64,000 bases of DNA from Corynespora cassiicola (taxonomy: Eukaryota; Ascomycota; Dothideomycetes; Pleosporales; Corynesporascaceae), in assembly GCA_022059125.1 (NCBI GenBank), contig JAEUWY010000016.1:124001-188000 (forward strand). Direction: 5' to 3'. The notes beneath the pieces were generated by a model that worked only from the letters and a program-made list of their open reading frames with translations, did no database searches and had not been told where the DNA came from. Position 1 is the first letter of the stretch, and every line of letters begins with the position of its first letter. This document shows, in pieces, positions 1-12,814 of the stretch. Made by a program: the position numbers and the translations under genes.

Positions 1-3000
1 GTGACCGGTGCTGGTCACGTGCTCGCAGGATGCGTCCTGATCGGGACGGGCAACGAGGCTTGGATAGGGCTAGCGCGGCTTGGATGGCGACCAGCGACTT
101 GTCCAACGTAGACGGCGGCCGTGCTTGCGTGCTTAGGGCCAGCACTAGACGGTGCGTATGTACGTCGGGAGCGTGGCGGCGGGCGTGGACATTGAGGGCA
201 TTGCACGGTCGGGGCGTGCGGCGGTTGAACGAGGGCATAGGTGGCAGCGGGGGGGACCTCGGGAGGACGACACAAGCACCACCACCACCACCACCACCAG
301 CTCCACCAGCAGCTCCACCACCATCACCACCGCCGGCACCACCACACAGAGGCGCCATTGCACAAGTGTTGGCATGCATGTCGGCTGACGTAAAACGACA
401 GGGCTGAACAGACGACCAATCCTTTAGCCCCTCGGGCCAGACGAGATCAGCCCCTCCCCTCGACCCAACCGTCGACCTGCTGCTGCTTTCTCCACCATCC
501 AGCATCCATCCCGCCCGAACTCAGATCGCCCCCATAGGGCTCCGCCACGCCTCGAGGTCCCTCCCTGGATCGCCTCTTTTGCCTCTGTCACCCCTACCGT
601 CGACAGCTGGCCCGTCACTTCATTTCCCCTAATAACCTCCAGCCTCAAGTGCCAGCCATGCCCGCCATGCCAACCCGTCTCACCGCGCCTGATCGGCTCG
701 TGGCCTGTACTGTCAGACACAGCCGCAGCACCGCAGTGGCTTCATTGGAGTGCACTGCAATTCCACCTCCCCCCACCCGTGCTCCGCGGCATGGGGTCTC
801 TTCCACACAGCTTCCGCAAGTTGTTTCTTGCAGCTTCGCCTCTGCTCCATCCATGGCCGTCTCCGAGTCCGCTGATGAGATTAATTTCATCCGTCTCCAC
901 CTGCGCCCCTCTACTGCAAGCTACGGTTTTCCGTTTCCAGTGATAGATTGTTGTTGAACCGTTGTCAAGCGCTCCCGCCGTCGAGCACGGATACACGGGA
1001 CACACGGGCTTGCCGGGCCGCTCCTGACGGTCTTCTTTACCGGCTCGATCCCGCCTGTGTATGGCTATACTCGATGCCTGGCAACGTACGACGTGGTCCG
1101 TCACATGTAGAAGGCCTGGTCGTCACGCCCGCCAGTCATCCTCCCTAGCACGTCGGCCGTCTAGTCGCCGAACGCGCCCCAGCACATGGGCCCATAACAC
1201 TATGCTTTTTGCACTGTGCGGATTCTAGGTTCAAAACAAGCTCTTTCGTGCCACTAGCCGGCCCTCGCCAACGGGACTGTACCTGCTAAAAATACCGCCC
1301 AGCAGAGCCCTCTTGCCCAGTCCGCCTTCTCCTACAGGAATCCCATCCGTCTTGTGCAGCACCATGACATGGGCCAGGACAGACTACCCCTCCTTGGACC
1401 GAACGGTCTCTCGTTAACTCGCACCACCGTGGCGAATCGCCGTGCAACTGACCGCCGAGGCCTGGCCTACGGGATGCATGACCTGAACCGTCGCCTCGCC
1501 CACCTCGACGTCTCCAGGAGATGAAGCTCGTTTGGGGAATCCGAGTGCCGGAACGACGCTGACCACAGGCAGCCTCGAAAGGACCTTCTACGAGCCCATC
1601 TCGATGGTTCGCTGTCATTTGTCTCGATCGTATTACCTTAATATCTGCCGACCTAGGCGGCTCGCCGTTGATTGGGCCTCGCTTGCTCTAGAGCAACGTT
1701 TCAAGGCGGTCGCCCAATACTTGGTATTCCGCTTTGGTATCCGCAGCAGCGGTAGTCTGCCTTGCACTAGCTTCATCAGTCTGCAGTAGAAGCCTTTTGC
1801 TCCTTCTGCACGTTTACCATCATACCCCGGGAAACTGCATGCTAAATTCAGCCACTTTTCGCAGACGCTTCCCTAATCGCTCGCCTTGTACTCGGACCTC
1901 ACCCAACCAGTGGTGACTCTGGCCGCCATGCCATGCAGCGCTTTGCTTGCGAGCAAGCTTCATGGCTTGCGCCCCAAGAGTCCGCTGCGGGTGACGGCCT
2001 CATGCCAGGCAACCCCGTTTCCATCGCCGAGCTTGGCCATATGCGCGGCAACCGGGGACGGGGACGGTTGAAATGCGAGAAACAACCGCTTTGGGATTCA
2101 AGACACACGGTGTTGGCAGACTTTCCGTCCCGTCGCCTTCAATGTGCAAAACCTGGAAAGTGAAATCGACAACACGAGTCCCCGGGGCGCCTTGCAGTGC
2201 TGTCGACTCGGTGCCCTATGTTTTGTCGTGAATTCGTCCCAAAACCTGCTTTTGTTCAAGAAATGATGCATCGTGAAGGCAGGTTATCTGAAAGCGGCCA
2301 TGGGCAACATATAAGGCGGCCGATCAGGCCCCTTACCGCCGCCATCTTTTGTTGGCCTGTTGCTTGACGGGAGCCCTCAACACCACGTCCACGCCACCTA
2401 TGTCACAGGCAATGAAATCGCGTTCCTGAATATTGACAACCGTGGTCTCTGTCCACACGATGCACTGTGACACGCCGTCACGACACCCGACAATGACCCG
2501 CGAATAGAACTTCCCAAGGGATCGGTCCAGGACACAGCGCGAGCTGGTACGAGCAATAGGCCTTACATCTGCACGCTTTTTGCGCTTTTTGCACTCGAGC
2601 AATTTCGCAATGTTGAGTAAACATGTGTCCTTGTAGCCCAATCATTCGATGGAATCTCATCCGGACAAGTGCGGCTTTGTATTGGATGAGCGCCTAAAGA
2701 TGGACTGCCCCGGTAGTATGGTAACGTGATGTTTCTCTCATTTAGTGCCTGGGTATGCTCTGGACGATCGTGGTTTTCCCCTCGACGCTGTGACGTGGAA
2801 GTGGATTTTAACAAAGCAGAGCAAGATGGACTTGAGCTCACAAGCACCACAGGCATCGAATATGAGCAGAAACCCAACAGCCGGAGTGGAATGCTGCCCG
2901 GTGTCGGTATCAAGCTCGGAATGCTCGTGCTGCTGCACGGTAGTCATGGTATGCACAATGTCGTCACAGCACCACGGGATAGATGTCCGGCAGTTCCAAA

Positions 3001-3350
3001 TATACACGGCGCATAGACTCTAGCCTACGCCGACTACCATGCCCAGGTAACCAAGCATGCCCCTCGAAATCGTCAACCCGTAGACCGCTCTGCCCTCGAG
3101 CCTCGTAGCTTACATAACCCCCACTCTTGGCGCTCGCTGTACCCCAGCATCTCCCCGCTCATCTCCGATATCTACACTCATCGCCCGCTTTCGTCCCGTC
3201 TGGAACCAAACTGCCCGCGGCAATCCAATTGCGCACCAAAGAAGATGGCCGCTTTGCAAATTTTTCACTCCGCCGCGTCTTCCGCGCTCTGTCAATTGCC
3301 CTTCCGTGCGCGCGTGCCTGGCTGAGAACACAATCATCACGACAGCGACG
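1..3350. other. No supportable gene; low-complexity sequence
   Basis: I see no gene here that I can support. The open frames on both strands are short, many begin with TTG, CTG or GTG rather than ATG, and none gives a recognisable domain or a convincing splice pattern. A CCA/ACC-rich trinucleotide tract lies near 276-345. The last few hundred bases are the 5' flank of the nucleoside hydrolase-like gene that starts at 3351. Confidence 0.6.
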
Positions 3351-4467
3351 ATGAAGACAGCCAGCTTCTTCCAAGGCATTCCCGGACCGCGCAGTCTGCT
3401 CAAGTATGCGGCTACATGCTTGTCGCTCGCCCGCCCCATTGCGCACGCCAGCAACACTACGAATTTGATCGTAGACACGGATCTCTTCTCAGACGTAGAG
3501 TGCGCCCACCTACCCTATACCGAACGACCGCGTCCAAGCTAATAACTTCTCCAGTGACGCCGGCGCCCTCCTCCTAGCCTCCACTCTCCCACACACCAAT
3601 CTTCTTGCCGTAAACATCAATGTCAATTCGACTTACTCGGCCCTCTGCGCCTCCGCCCTCCTCGCACATTACAACCACTCGCATGTCCCCATCGGCCTGC
3701 CCCGCCCTTATGCAAACACGTCCTTCTTCGACACCTGGGCCTACACCCTCGGCGAGTACGCCAGCAAAATCGCATACCACTGGCGCGACAATGGCGGGCA
3801 GGTTCCCTGGTTCGCCGTCAACGACACCACAACCTGGGACCCCGTAGACCTATACCGCAAGACGCTCTCCGAGGCCCAAGACGGGAGCGTCACAATCGCT
3901 AGCATCGGCTTCTTCGGCTCGCTCTCCGGCCTCCTCAACTCCACCGCAGACGCCCACTCCCCGCTCCCCGGCCCACAGCTCGTCGAGCGCAAGGTGCGCA
4001 AGTTGGTCGTCATGGGCGGCGGCTATCCGTCCGGCCACGAGTTCAACTTTTGGGGCGACAACCCGAGCTATACGGCGCACGTCGTCAACTCGTGGCCCCA
4101 CGGCGTGCCGGTTACCTTCCTGGGGACCGAGATCGGAGAGGTGGTATCCACGGGCGCGCGCCTGAGCGTCGAGGGGCCGCCCAGTGACCCCGTCGCGAGG
4201 GGGTATGCGTGGTATGTGGGGTACAATTCCACACGCTTCTCGTGGGATCCGCTCACGGTCGTGTATGCGATCCGGGGGCTGGGATCGTGGTTCGAGTACG
4301 GGAATGTTGGGGGGTATAATTACGTCTTTGCGAATGGGTCGAATGTCTGGGTTGAAGATGAGGGGAGGACGGAGCAGCATTATCTCAAGTTGAGGGTGGG
4401 GAATGAGACGGTGGCGGGGGAGTTGGATGGGTTGTTATTGGAGGGGGCGAGGGCTTGGGAGAGGTAG
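3351..4467 (+). CDS. Secreted inosine-uridine nucleoside hydrolase-like protein
   Basis: Two exons, 3351-3499 and 3555-4467, give 353 residues. The 55-bp intron starts GTGCGC and ends CCAG. Splicing there rebuilds the family's N-terminal Asp cluster, DTDLFSDVDDAGA (residues 42-54), which in nucleoside hydrolases binds Ca2+ and ribose. A second family-like stretch, VVMGGGYPSG, follows in exon 2, and WDPLTVVYA near the C-terminus fits the conserved Asp-Pro site. Family members hydrolyse the N-glycosidic bond of nucleosides. A basic/hydrophobic N-terminus (residues 1-33) and many Asn-X-Ser/Thr sites suggest secretion (inference). The Asp spacing differs slightly from the usual DTDxxxDD, so substrate is unknown. 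The start is the first ATG before the motif with a leader-like sequence. Confidence 0.85.
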
Positions 4468-5181
4468 GGAGATGTAGGCGGACCTATTTCCTCTATGGCA
4501 GCTGTTAAGTTAGTAAATACTTGTAATTTGCAAAACAAGTAGCTTATAGCTATTGATACTTAGTTTTAAAAACTAGTTAATGCTCTGTGAGATCATAATA
4601 AAGTCTCCCGATTTCATCATGAGTTTTCTCTGAATGCGAGGGGTTGTGACATGTAAGCAATTGTTCAAATTTCCTTATGGCTAGACAGAGTTCTGGAAGA
4701 ATTCAAACATGTCGACAAGGTGTTTGACAAGAGTTAGTACTGCATCTCACATGGTCACCTAATGTAGTTCTAGCAGAGTTTTTGCACACTCTCGCGTTTC
4801 CATAAAAAAACTCATTTTTTGAATGCATTCGTTTATGGTTGGATTGCACAAACTGTTTCTTGTATCACGACAGTGTATCAACTCGTCACCGTTGATCCAT
4901 CAAAAGTCTTTTCTACAACTACCCAGGAAGCATCTTGCTGGCCAGATTTCAAGCATCAAAAAAAACATCCCAAATAGCTTTTTGCCAATTCAACCTCGAA
5001 CAACCCCCAAGCAAACCCAAAGAAGTGCCACCCCCAAACTCCGCAGTAGCACAACCCATGTTTGCCCCCAAACGCCAGCAAACATATAATCCCCATCCCC
5101 ACTCACCTCCCGCACAACACACACTCACCAGCTAAATCCCTCCACACCACCCACAAATCCACCCCTAACTCCACACACCTC
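4468..5181. other. Intergenic, A/T-rich then C-rich
   Basis: There is no supportable gene. The first half is A/T-rich and serves as the 3' flank of the nucleoside hydrolase-like gene. The second half becomes strongly C-rich and is the likely 5' flank of the Pro-rich gene model that follows. Confidence 0.5.
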
Positions 5182-5986
5182 ATGCCACACCCATACTTCC
5201 CTCCCTACACGCATCCCGCACCCCGAAACCCCCCACCCGCACATCCAAACCACCCTCCTCCTTTCCCGCCACTCTACCCACCCCCGCCCTGGGCCTTCTT
5301 GCCTCCCCCCCGACCCCCGCCCTTCGCTCGACACCCCCAAGTCCCCGGGCCTGGCGACTACCCACCACCGATATTCACACCGCGCTATGGTTCATGGCAG
5401 AGGGATGGCGAGTGGACGCCGTACAGGGGGAGGATGCCGCAGCCTTGGTGGCCGACTGGCGGGTTTGCCTGGGAAGGGCCGTTGAATGCGCAGGAGGTGG
5501 GGGGTAAGACCGGGAGTGCAAGATGCGAAGTCGAGCAGGGAGGAGGGGTGTATGTGCCGGGGTATGCGGAGACGGTTTCGGAGGGAGACCTAAGAGAGGG
5601 GGATGAGGAGGTACACGGCATACGTGCGGATATGGTGTTGGGCGGGGTGGTGAGGGAGGGGGGTGCGGAGGCGGCGGTGCAACGGGGTTTGGCGGATGGA
5701 GATGGTCAGGAGGAGGAGCAGGAGTTGGAGAATGTGTTCAGTCTGGCGGGTTCTGCGGCGGAGGGGATATGAGGAGTTGGAGGCGAGGTGGAAGGAAGTT
5801 TTGGATCGGGAGGCGAAGGTTATGTTTTGTGAGGCGAGGGTTAGGGAGAGGGAGGAGGAGGTTTTGGCGAGGGAGAGGAGGGTGAGGGAGGGGGAAGAGA
5901 GGATGAGGGAGCTTGGGTGGCGGATTGGGGAGGGACAGGCGGGGTGTCAGGGGCGGTTTCTAAGTGAGCAGTGCTTGGATGGATAG
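5182..5986 (+). CDS. Hypothetical Pro-rich protein with C-terminal coiled coil (doubtful model)
   Basis: The first ATG at 5182 opens a frame with a strongly Pro-rich N-terminus (about 60 residues), then a Trp/Gly-rich stretch. In the +1 frame a charged Glu/Arg heptad-rich segment (about 5766-5930) looks like a real coiled coil. One splice joins them: exon 1 5182-5503 ending before GTAAGA, exon 2 5742-5986 after TTCAG, giving 188 residues in frame. The 238-bp intron would be unusually long for this window and purine-rich. Without splicing, the first frame runs to a stop at 5772 (196 residues). I recognise no family. Confidence 0.4.
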
Positions 5987-7294
5987 ACAAGATGCTGGTG
6001 ATGGGACGAAATGCAAACTCAAAGGGTAAATATATCTAACCAATCTCTCGGGATGCAATTATTAGCAAATGCATTGCTCTATTCCCTGCTTGTCCTGGCC
6101 AATCTTTATGACCTCAACCTCCCGAATAGTGACGTGACGGTAAAATTATACTAATCATTGCGTGGTATTCTCTAGTTGTGGTCAAGTACCCATTGTAGGA
6201 CCACAGCAGCAGGCTGATATACGACTTTGTAACATTTGACACATTCTGGAACACGATGTTGAACGAGGGATCTGAATGAGTCGCCCTTCTGTGCACTTGA
6301 TCTGTGGCGTGCTTCCTCCCTTGAGAGGAGAGTACTAGAAAATCACGATCAAACGAGGGATCTAACGGAAATCAACATTTTGGTGCCTTCTCTCTGGCTG
6401 ATTTTGAAGAATACCGGCCCCGAGAAGCGGTGCTTATGTATTGGAAGTGCTTAATTCTATGATGGTGTAGGATTTACCGACGCCCTGGGAGTGAAGAAGG
6501 CAGGAATAATAGGTTTATAGGTCTATATGATTGTTCAAACAAGCTATAGTGTATTCATGTAGGTATTATTGCTTTCATAATGTAAATGGTTCAGTGGAAC
6601 AGAGCTGTGCTGATACCGTTGGGAACACTCTAAGTATCAGATACATTAAATGATTGATATTCTACAACTACCAAGAGTTTGATATGTATTTCCCAGTGCA
6701 AATTGCATTCGGTAACCAGAACATAGCTTATGAGGCAGCACTGGGATAAATGGTTATGAATTAAAGTACAAGTCTCTAATCCCTTGATATATCTAATATG
6801 CTTTAAAGAATGACTTCATCTAAGACATTTTAACATATACTCAGGAGAGGTAGACGTCTTTATCTCTTAATATTAGTCACTGTGTTGAGGCAGTGTACCT
6901 AGGTATGTAATTATCTTGTTGGCTTCAAATGCGTCCAAGTCGCAACTAATTCAAATTGAATAAATTTCTAAAAGTAGACACATTTTCATGAAGAATAGTC
7001 ATTGCAAGCAAGTACGCGGAGAATATTGGAAAACTTCAGCTTTCTAGCGCTAGATGCAGAGAGAATACCAATAAGCGCTACCACCAACCTGGCATTGTCG
7101 CGAAAAAGGTTAGCACGTGACGTCCACCAGAGTCACATGCAACATGAAGAACCGTGGCTGTGGCGCAGCAGCTTCAACCAATCCGGGTAGCCCCACAATC
7201 TCACCCAGGCAGCAGCAGCATCTCGTCCAGTCTGGTACAACTCGCTCCCACTGCCACGCTCCATGACCAAGATCCAAAATCCTCCACAATCGCC
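5987..7294. other. A/T-rich intergenic region
   Basis: No gene is supportable. The stretch is clearly A/T-rich with many stop codons in all frames. An ATG at 7154 could extend the next gene upstream by 47 codons in the same frame, but the ATG at 7295 begins a more typical F-box-like N-terminus. Confidence 0.6.
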
Positions 7295-8782
7295 ATGAAC
7301 TTTGCCGATCTTCCTCTGGAGCTCGTGAGACCCATCCTCATCGAAGCTGTTCGACTACGCGGCTACAAACGAGGCCTAAGACTCAGGCTGGTCTGCAGTA
7401 AGTTCCTCTAGAACCCCCAGTCCATACAAGACACTGTCTGACCAATGACAGAGCTCTTTGCAGATGAGGTCTATGAAGCCTTGTTCATAGTAGGGCTGCC
7501 CGGCGAGAAATGGCGGACTCCCTACAACTGCCCGATATGGAAACCTTACCTGTCATATCGAATCCTGCATGAGAAGAGTGGAAAATTCCCAATAGTCAAC
7601 ATGATCCGTAAGATTGCTACGCTTCTGCAGGAAGACGAAGAATACGCATCGGGTGCCGAACGAGAAGCTCGGTTCCGAGAATATCTTGATATCGCAATAT
7701 CGCTACACGAAAATGAAATTGCCTCATACTTCTCGTTGGATGATTCTGACAGAGGGGAGAATGCATCAAAGGGCATCAATATAGACCTCCAAGTGGCCGC
7801 GATCCGAGCCAAAAAATGCGCCATGGTGAAGAGATTTGTGGAAAGTGCCGAGTTCCTGAAGCCAGAATATGCGCTAGACTACTACTCTGGGCTATTCCAT
7901 TGGTTTTGTCGCGAAGCAGGCGCTGCAGGACACGTAGAGACATTACAGAGCCTCTTCGGCCAAGCCAAAAAGAACATGGATCATCGCGGCGGTCTTGTTG
8001 CCGCCTTTTGTAGCGCGTCAAAAGCCGGAAAGGTAGATGCTGTGCGGTTCACTCTTGGCTTGTTGCGCCAATATAGTGCCAACGACAGCCAGAATCCAGG
8101 GGAGAGAACGAGATTTCAACATTTCCTGAAGGCAGCGCGCACCACGTTCCCGGAAACTCTACAATTGGTATTGGACTCGAGAGATATATTTGGCGTCGAG
8201 GAATTCTCAGTTGAAACATTAGCAAATTACTTGATTGTGGATGCAATGGAGAAGGGCTGCGCAACTATGGTCAAGTACCTCATATCTCTAGGGGCTGACT
8301 ATCCGGAGCAGATGACTCGTAGCGGTCTCATTGGCCTGTTCGAAATATTGTCTGGCGCCCGCGAATATGGGTTAATGGATATGTTGCGTTTGATACTTGA
8401 TAGGGGGTTTGATCCGACCGACACCCGTTCGGATCAGAGGGCGTACATGGTCAATGATCCAGACCGTACCGAAGTGGTTCGAACGATCTTGAGCCACGAA
8501 AAGAGAACAAGTATAGACGTGAATCTGGCAGCAAGAGAGGGGGACTTGGGATTGGTACGGTTGTTGCTCGACCATGGAATGGATCCGAACAAGGGATCGC
8601 CTCCCGCCATTGTCTACGCAACGCAGCTCGAGCATGAGGCCATGTTCCGGCTGCTGATCGAGCGCGGAGCCGTTCTCGATACTCCAGAGACCGGCGGGGA
8701 GGCGCTGAGGCGGGCTCAGGAAGCAGGACTGGACTCGATGGTGAGCTTACTCGCGCGACACAACGTGGACAGGGCCGGGTAG
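7295..8782 (+). CDS. F-box-like/ankyrin repeat protein
   Basis: Exons 7295-7397 and 7452-8782 give 477 residues. The 54-bp intron has GTAAGT and ACAG ends, and the join (Lys codon) continues LVC into KLFADEV without a break. The first 35 residues (MNFADLPLELVRPIL onward) resemble the start of an F-box, as in many fungal F-box/ankyrin proteins. Two or three ankyrin-type units lie near the C-terminus, roughly residues 378-470, with DLGLVRLLLDHGMDPN as the clearest. The middle is helical and shows no domain I know. F-box proteins recruit substrates to SCF ubiquitin ligases, and ankyrin repeats bind partners; a role here is inference. It is a second ankyrin gene about 6 kb from the Clr5-ankyrin gene. 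Confidence 0.8.
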
Positions 8783-10605
8783 AAGGGGACGTGAGATTTG
8801 CCCGAAGACGCGACTTTCAGATCCCGCAAATCCCGCATTATGTGCCATTTTGGATATCGTCCACACCGCCTCGCCTCGTCGGTCGGGCGCAGCGTCGGAG
8901 AGTTCCACGTCTCTCGGCCCTGGAATGATCCGGGGCAAGATGGCTGGAGACGGCCCAAGTCCCCGATGCTCCCTTCCCTACACTTCCGCCCCGAGGTGTG
9001 GCCGAGCCTAGCAGGTCTCCAAGACACGCGGTCACATGTACGCGGGTGGACCTGACTCCAATTTTGTCCTCGCACGTACTACGTACTCGTCGCGAACGCG
9101 GACGCGGACGCGGGCGCGGGCGCGGGCGCTTCGAGCCATCCGACTGCGCCTCGCGCCTCGCGCCCGCCCCCAGCGCCCTCCAACGCGTGCCGACGTAGGC
9201 GGTGCATCCGTGGATCCGGAAATAAATGCCAAGTGCGATTACTGCAAGTCACTCGCGAGAATGCACAGTGACAGTCGCCCGATGGCGGCCGCCGTCGTGG
9301 ATCGATCAAAGCACCAATTGCTCGCGAATGGCATGGCAGCAGCATCACCAGGCAGAAATTAATCCGAGGCGATTTGGGACGATAGTCTACAGGGTCTCGT
9401 CTGTGGCCGCCAAAGTCAATCTCGATTGTTTGATACCCCGGAGTGTCCCATATCCCCGCACTTGACGACGCCCCACTTGCAACACTAGCCTTCGCTAGCC
9501 TTTGCTGCCAAGTGACGGTGCATGGCCATCGATACAATCGTACGAGGGTTCCCCTCAACAGCTAACGCACCCCACATCCGACTCATCCACGAGGGGGCGT
9601 CGACGACGGGGCGACGAAGGCTCAAACGTCAGCGCCGCCGTGCCAGCCCCCTACCCCGCAGAACGAGGCTAGGCACGGCCTCCCGCGCCCACTGCATCTC
9701 CTCGAGCTCCCATCCCAGCTGCAAGGTCGAGCTGTAGGACAGCATTGAGTGGGCCACCACCATGGCAGCGCCCCATTCTTCCGGACGTGGATGATTTCAT
9801 CCCTCATGCGCTGTCAAACTCTGTGCCAAACCTTGGACGTCTTGTTCCGCACTGCCGCCCTCCTCGTTGAAGCTTCTCCCGCGCCCTCGTAACCACCACG
9901 CAGTGAGAAGCTTGAGCTTGAGCTCGAAGCTCTGACCTCCCGTCTCGACCTCTCCAGCCGAGCTAGTACTTCGGGTCCGCAGCCTCTTGACGCATCAGAA
10001 GTGGAGGCATGTCCCAGCAAATCTTCTTGCCTCGCACGGCCCTCTCCGCATTGGGTTTGTGCACCTCGTTGCAGCGCCAATCCCAGCACCACTCTTTATC
10101 CATGACCCTCATTTTTGGGTCGTAGCAACCCTACCCGAGGCGCCACCCCAATCAGCCTGCCTGTACTCGTTGGTTTCTTTTCCCGGGCCAAAACTCCCAC
10201 GCGCAGCTTTCCTGCGGATCCGCAACCTTTCTGCAATCTCTTGCGGAGACCGTTCCGCCTTTGTTCCTTCGGGAATTGCTCTTCAGGGCACCAACCGGCG
10301 CTTAACCGCAACTAGGGCCACGATGTACGCGCTTCGTGCAGGACGGGTATGGATCCCCTCTCTGATCGCTGCATCTCCTGGGTTCAAGCTTCAGCGCTGA
10401 CGGAACGTGCAGTTCGAGACACCCTCAGGTGACGGGCCTCCTTGGGCCCGACGCGCCGCATACGTGCGGGGTTCATGAATTTAAGAAGCTGTCTCCTGCA
10501 TTCCATCGAACCCAGGCCCGGTGAACTTGCTTCTCCTGCGGTACTATCCTCCAATTCCTCACTGCTGCACCAATTGAAACAGCTGTACCCAAAACCCAAT
10601 TCATC
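8783..10605. other. Intergenic, with a GCGGAC/GCGGGC hexamer tract
   Basis: No gene is supportable. A G+C-rich hexamer-like tract (GCGGAC turning into GCGGGC) lies at about 9095-9130. The last few hundred bases are the 5' flank of the alcohol oxidase gene. The longer frames here are out of register with any recognisable domain. Confidence 0.6.
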
Positions 10606-12814
10606 ATGACGATTCCAGACGAGGTGTGTAGGATCCCAATGCCGTGGTATCTGGATTGAGGCTCACCACAGTGCCAGGTCGATATCATCGTGTGCGGTGG
10701 AGGCTCCTGTGGATGTGTCGTTGCGGGGCGTTTGGCCAACTTGGACCACAACCTCCAGGTCCTCTTGATTGAGGCCGGAGAGAGCAACCTGAACAACCCA
10801 TGGTATGCCATCCTTCTCGGTCTACTCGATGCCATTGACTGACAGGGCAAAGGGTCTTCCGGCCGGGTATCTACCCACGTAATATGAAGTTGGACAGCAA
10901 GACTGCTTCCTTTTATTACTCGCGGCCTTCGGAATGGCTCAACGGACGTCGTGCAGTCGTTCCCTGCGCCCACATCTTGGGAGGCGGGTCCTCCATCAAC
11001 TTTATGGTGTGTGACTCGAGACGAGGACCATCGTATCAAGCTTACATGTTCAGATGTACACTCGTGCCTCGGCTTCCGACTACGACGACTTCCAGGCAAA
11101 GGGCTGGACCACCAAGGAGCTTCTTCCGCTCATGAAGAAGCACGAGACGTATCAGCGTTCCTGCAATAACCGCGACCTTCACGGATTCGAGGGACCCATC
11201 AAGGTGTCCTTTGGTAACTACACCTACCCCATCAAGGAGGACTTCCTGCGCGCTTCCGAGTCGCAGGGCATCCCCGTCACCGACGATCTTCAGGATCTCA
11301 CCACGGGCCACGGTGCCGAGCACTGGCTCAAGTGGATCAACAGGGATACTGGCCGCCGAAGTGACAGTGCGCACGGGTACATCCACAGCACTCGTGCCGT
11401 TCACCAGAACTTGCACTTGCTCACCAGCAACAAGATCGAGAAGGTCATTCTCGAGGGCGACAAGGCCGTCGGTGTCAAGGTTGTCCCAACCAAGCCCCTG
11501 TCCCCTGGTCAATTGACCTCGAGGATCATCCGCGCCCGCAGGCAGATTGTCGTCTCTGGCGGCACCCTCAGCTCACCACTCATCCTCCAGCGCTCCGGTA
11601 TTGGAGACCCCGAGAAGCTCCGCAAGGCTGGCGTCAAGCCCCTTGTCGACCTCCCCGGTGTCGGTCTCAACTTCCAGGACCACTACCTCACCTTCTCCGT
11701 CTTCCGCGCCAAACCCCACGTCGAGTCATTCGACGACTTTGTTCGCGGCGACCCCAAGACACAGGAGGCAGTGTTCAACCAATGGAACATTAACGGCACT
11801 GGTCCATTGGCGACCAATGGTATCGAGGCTGGTGTCAAGGTCCGCCCAACTGAGGAGGAGCTCAAGATGATGGACAGCTGGCCATGCAAGGAGTTTAGGT
11901 CTGGTTGGGACAGCTATTTCAAGGACAAGCCCGACAAGCCCGTGATGCACTACTCGGTCATTGCTGGTTGGTTCGGCGACCACATGCTCATGCCCCCCGG
12001 CAAGTTCTTCACCATGTTCCACTTCCTCGAGTATCCCTTCTCTCGTGGCTCGACGCACATCGTCTCGCCAAACCCGTACGAGGCTCCCGACTTCGACGCC
12101 GGCTTCATGAACGACAAGCGCGACATGGCACCCATGGTCTGGGGATACATCAAGTCGCGTGAGACGGCACGCCGCATGGACGCTTACGCCGGAGAGGTGC
12201 AGTCCATGCACCCTTACTACGCCTTTGACAGCCCCGCCCGCGCCAATGACATGGACCTCGCCACCACCAACGCGTACGCCCTGCCCGGCAACCTCACTGC
12301 TGGTATCCAGCACGGCTCCTGGAGCATGCCTGTCGAGGCTGGTCGTCCACCTCAGCCCAACTTCCTCAACTCCAACTGCCAGCACGTGCAGGAGGATCTG
12401 CAGTACACCACCGAGGACATTAAGCACGTCGAGGAATGGGTTAAGCGTATGTTCTCCTCCTCAGCACTTACTATTTTGCTTTATAAAATTAACTAACAAT
12501 CTCTAGGCCACGTTGAGACCACCTGGCACTCGCTCGGCACGTGCTCGATGGCGCCCAAGGAGGGCAACTCAATCGTCAAGCATGGTGTCCTCGACGAGCG
12601 CCTCAACGTCCACGGCGTCAAGAACCTCAAGGTTGCCGATCTGTCCATCTGCCCCGACAACGTCGGCTGCAATACGTACTCGACGGCCCTGCTCATCGGC
12701 GAGAAGTGCGCCGTGCTCGTGGGCGAGGACTTGGGCTACTCTGGCTCCGCCCTCGACATGAAGGTCCCCAACTACCACGCCCCGAGGGAGATTGCCGGAC
12801 TTTCGAGGTTGTAG
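10606..12814 (+). CDS. AOX1: Alcohol oxidase (GMC family, peroxisomal)
   Basis: Five exons, 10606-10623, 10678-10802, 10853-11006, 11054-12446 and 12507-12814, give 665 residues, the normal length for fungal methanol/alcohol oxidases. These flavoproteins oxidise short primary alcohols to aldehydes and release H2O2. Seen: the FAD-binding GGGSCG (13-18), GGGSSINFM (91-99), and near the C-terminus WHSLGTCSM with His571 and PDNVGCNTYST with Asn619, matching the catalytic His/Asn pair of yeast alcohol oxidases. The protein ends Ser-Arg-Leu, a PTS1-type peroxisomal signal. The first exon encodes six residues; the second intron acceptor was chosen so that MTIPDEVDIIVCGGG results, the family's usual start. 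In plant-associated fungi the enzyme can use methanol freed from pectin (family knowledge). Confidence 0.95.

Noticed and set aside
2333..2641. Minus-strand frame with a faint Sm-like look
   Set aside because: It lacks an ATG start, and the resemblance is a few residues only; no clear Sm motifs or splice pattern.
11726..12427. 233-codon minus-strand frame
   Set aside because: It is antisense to the large alcohol oxidase exon, whose catalytic motifs confirm the plus strand.
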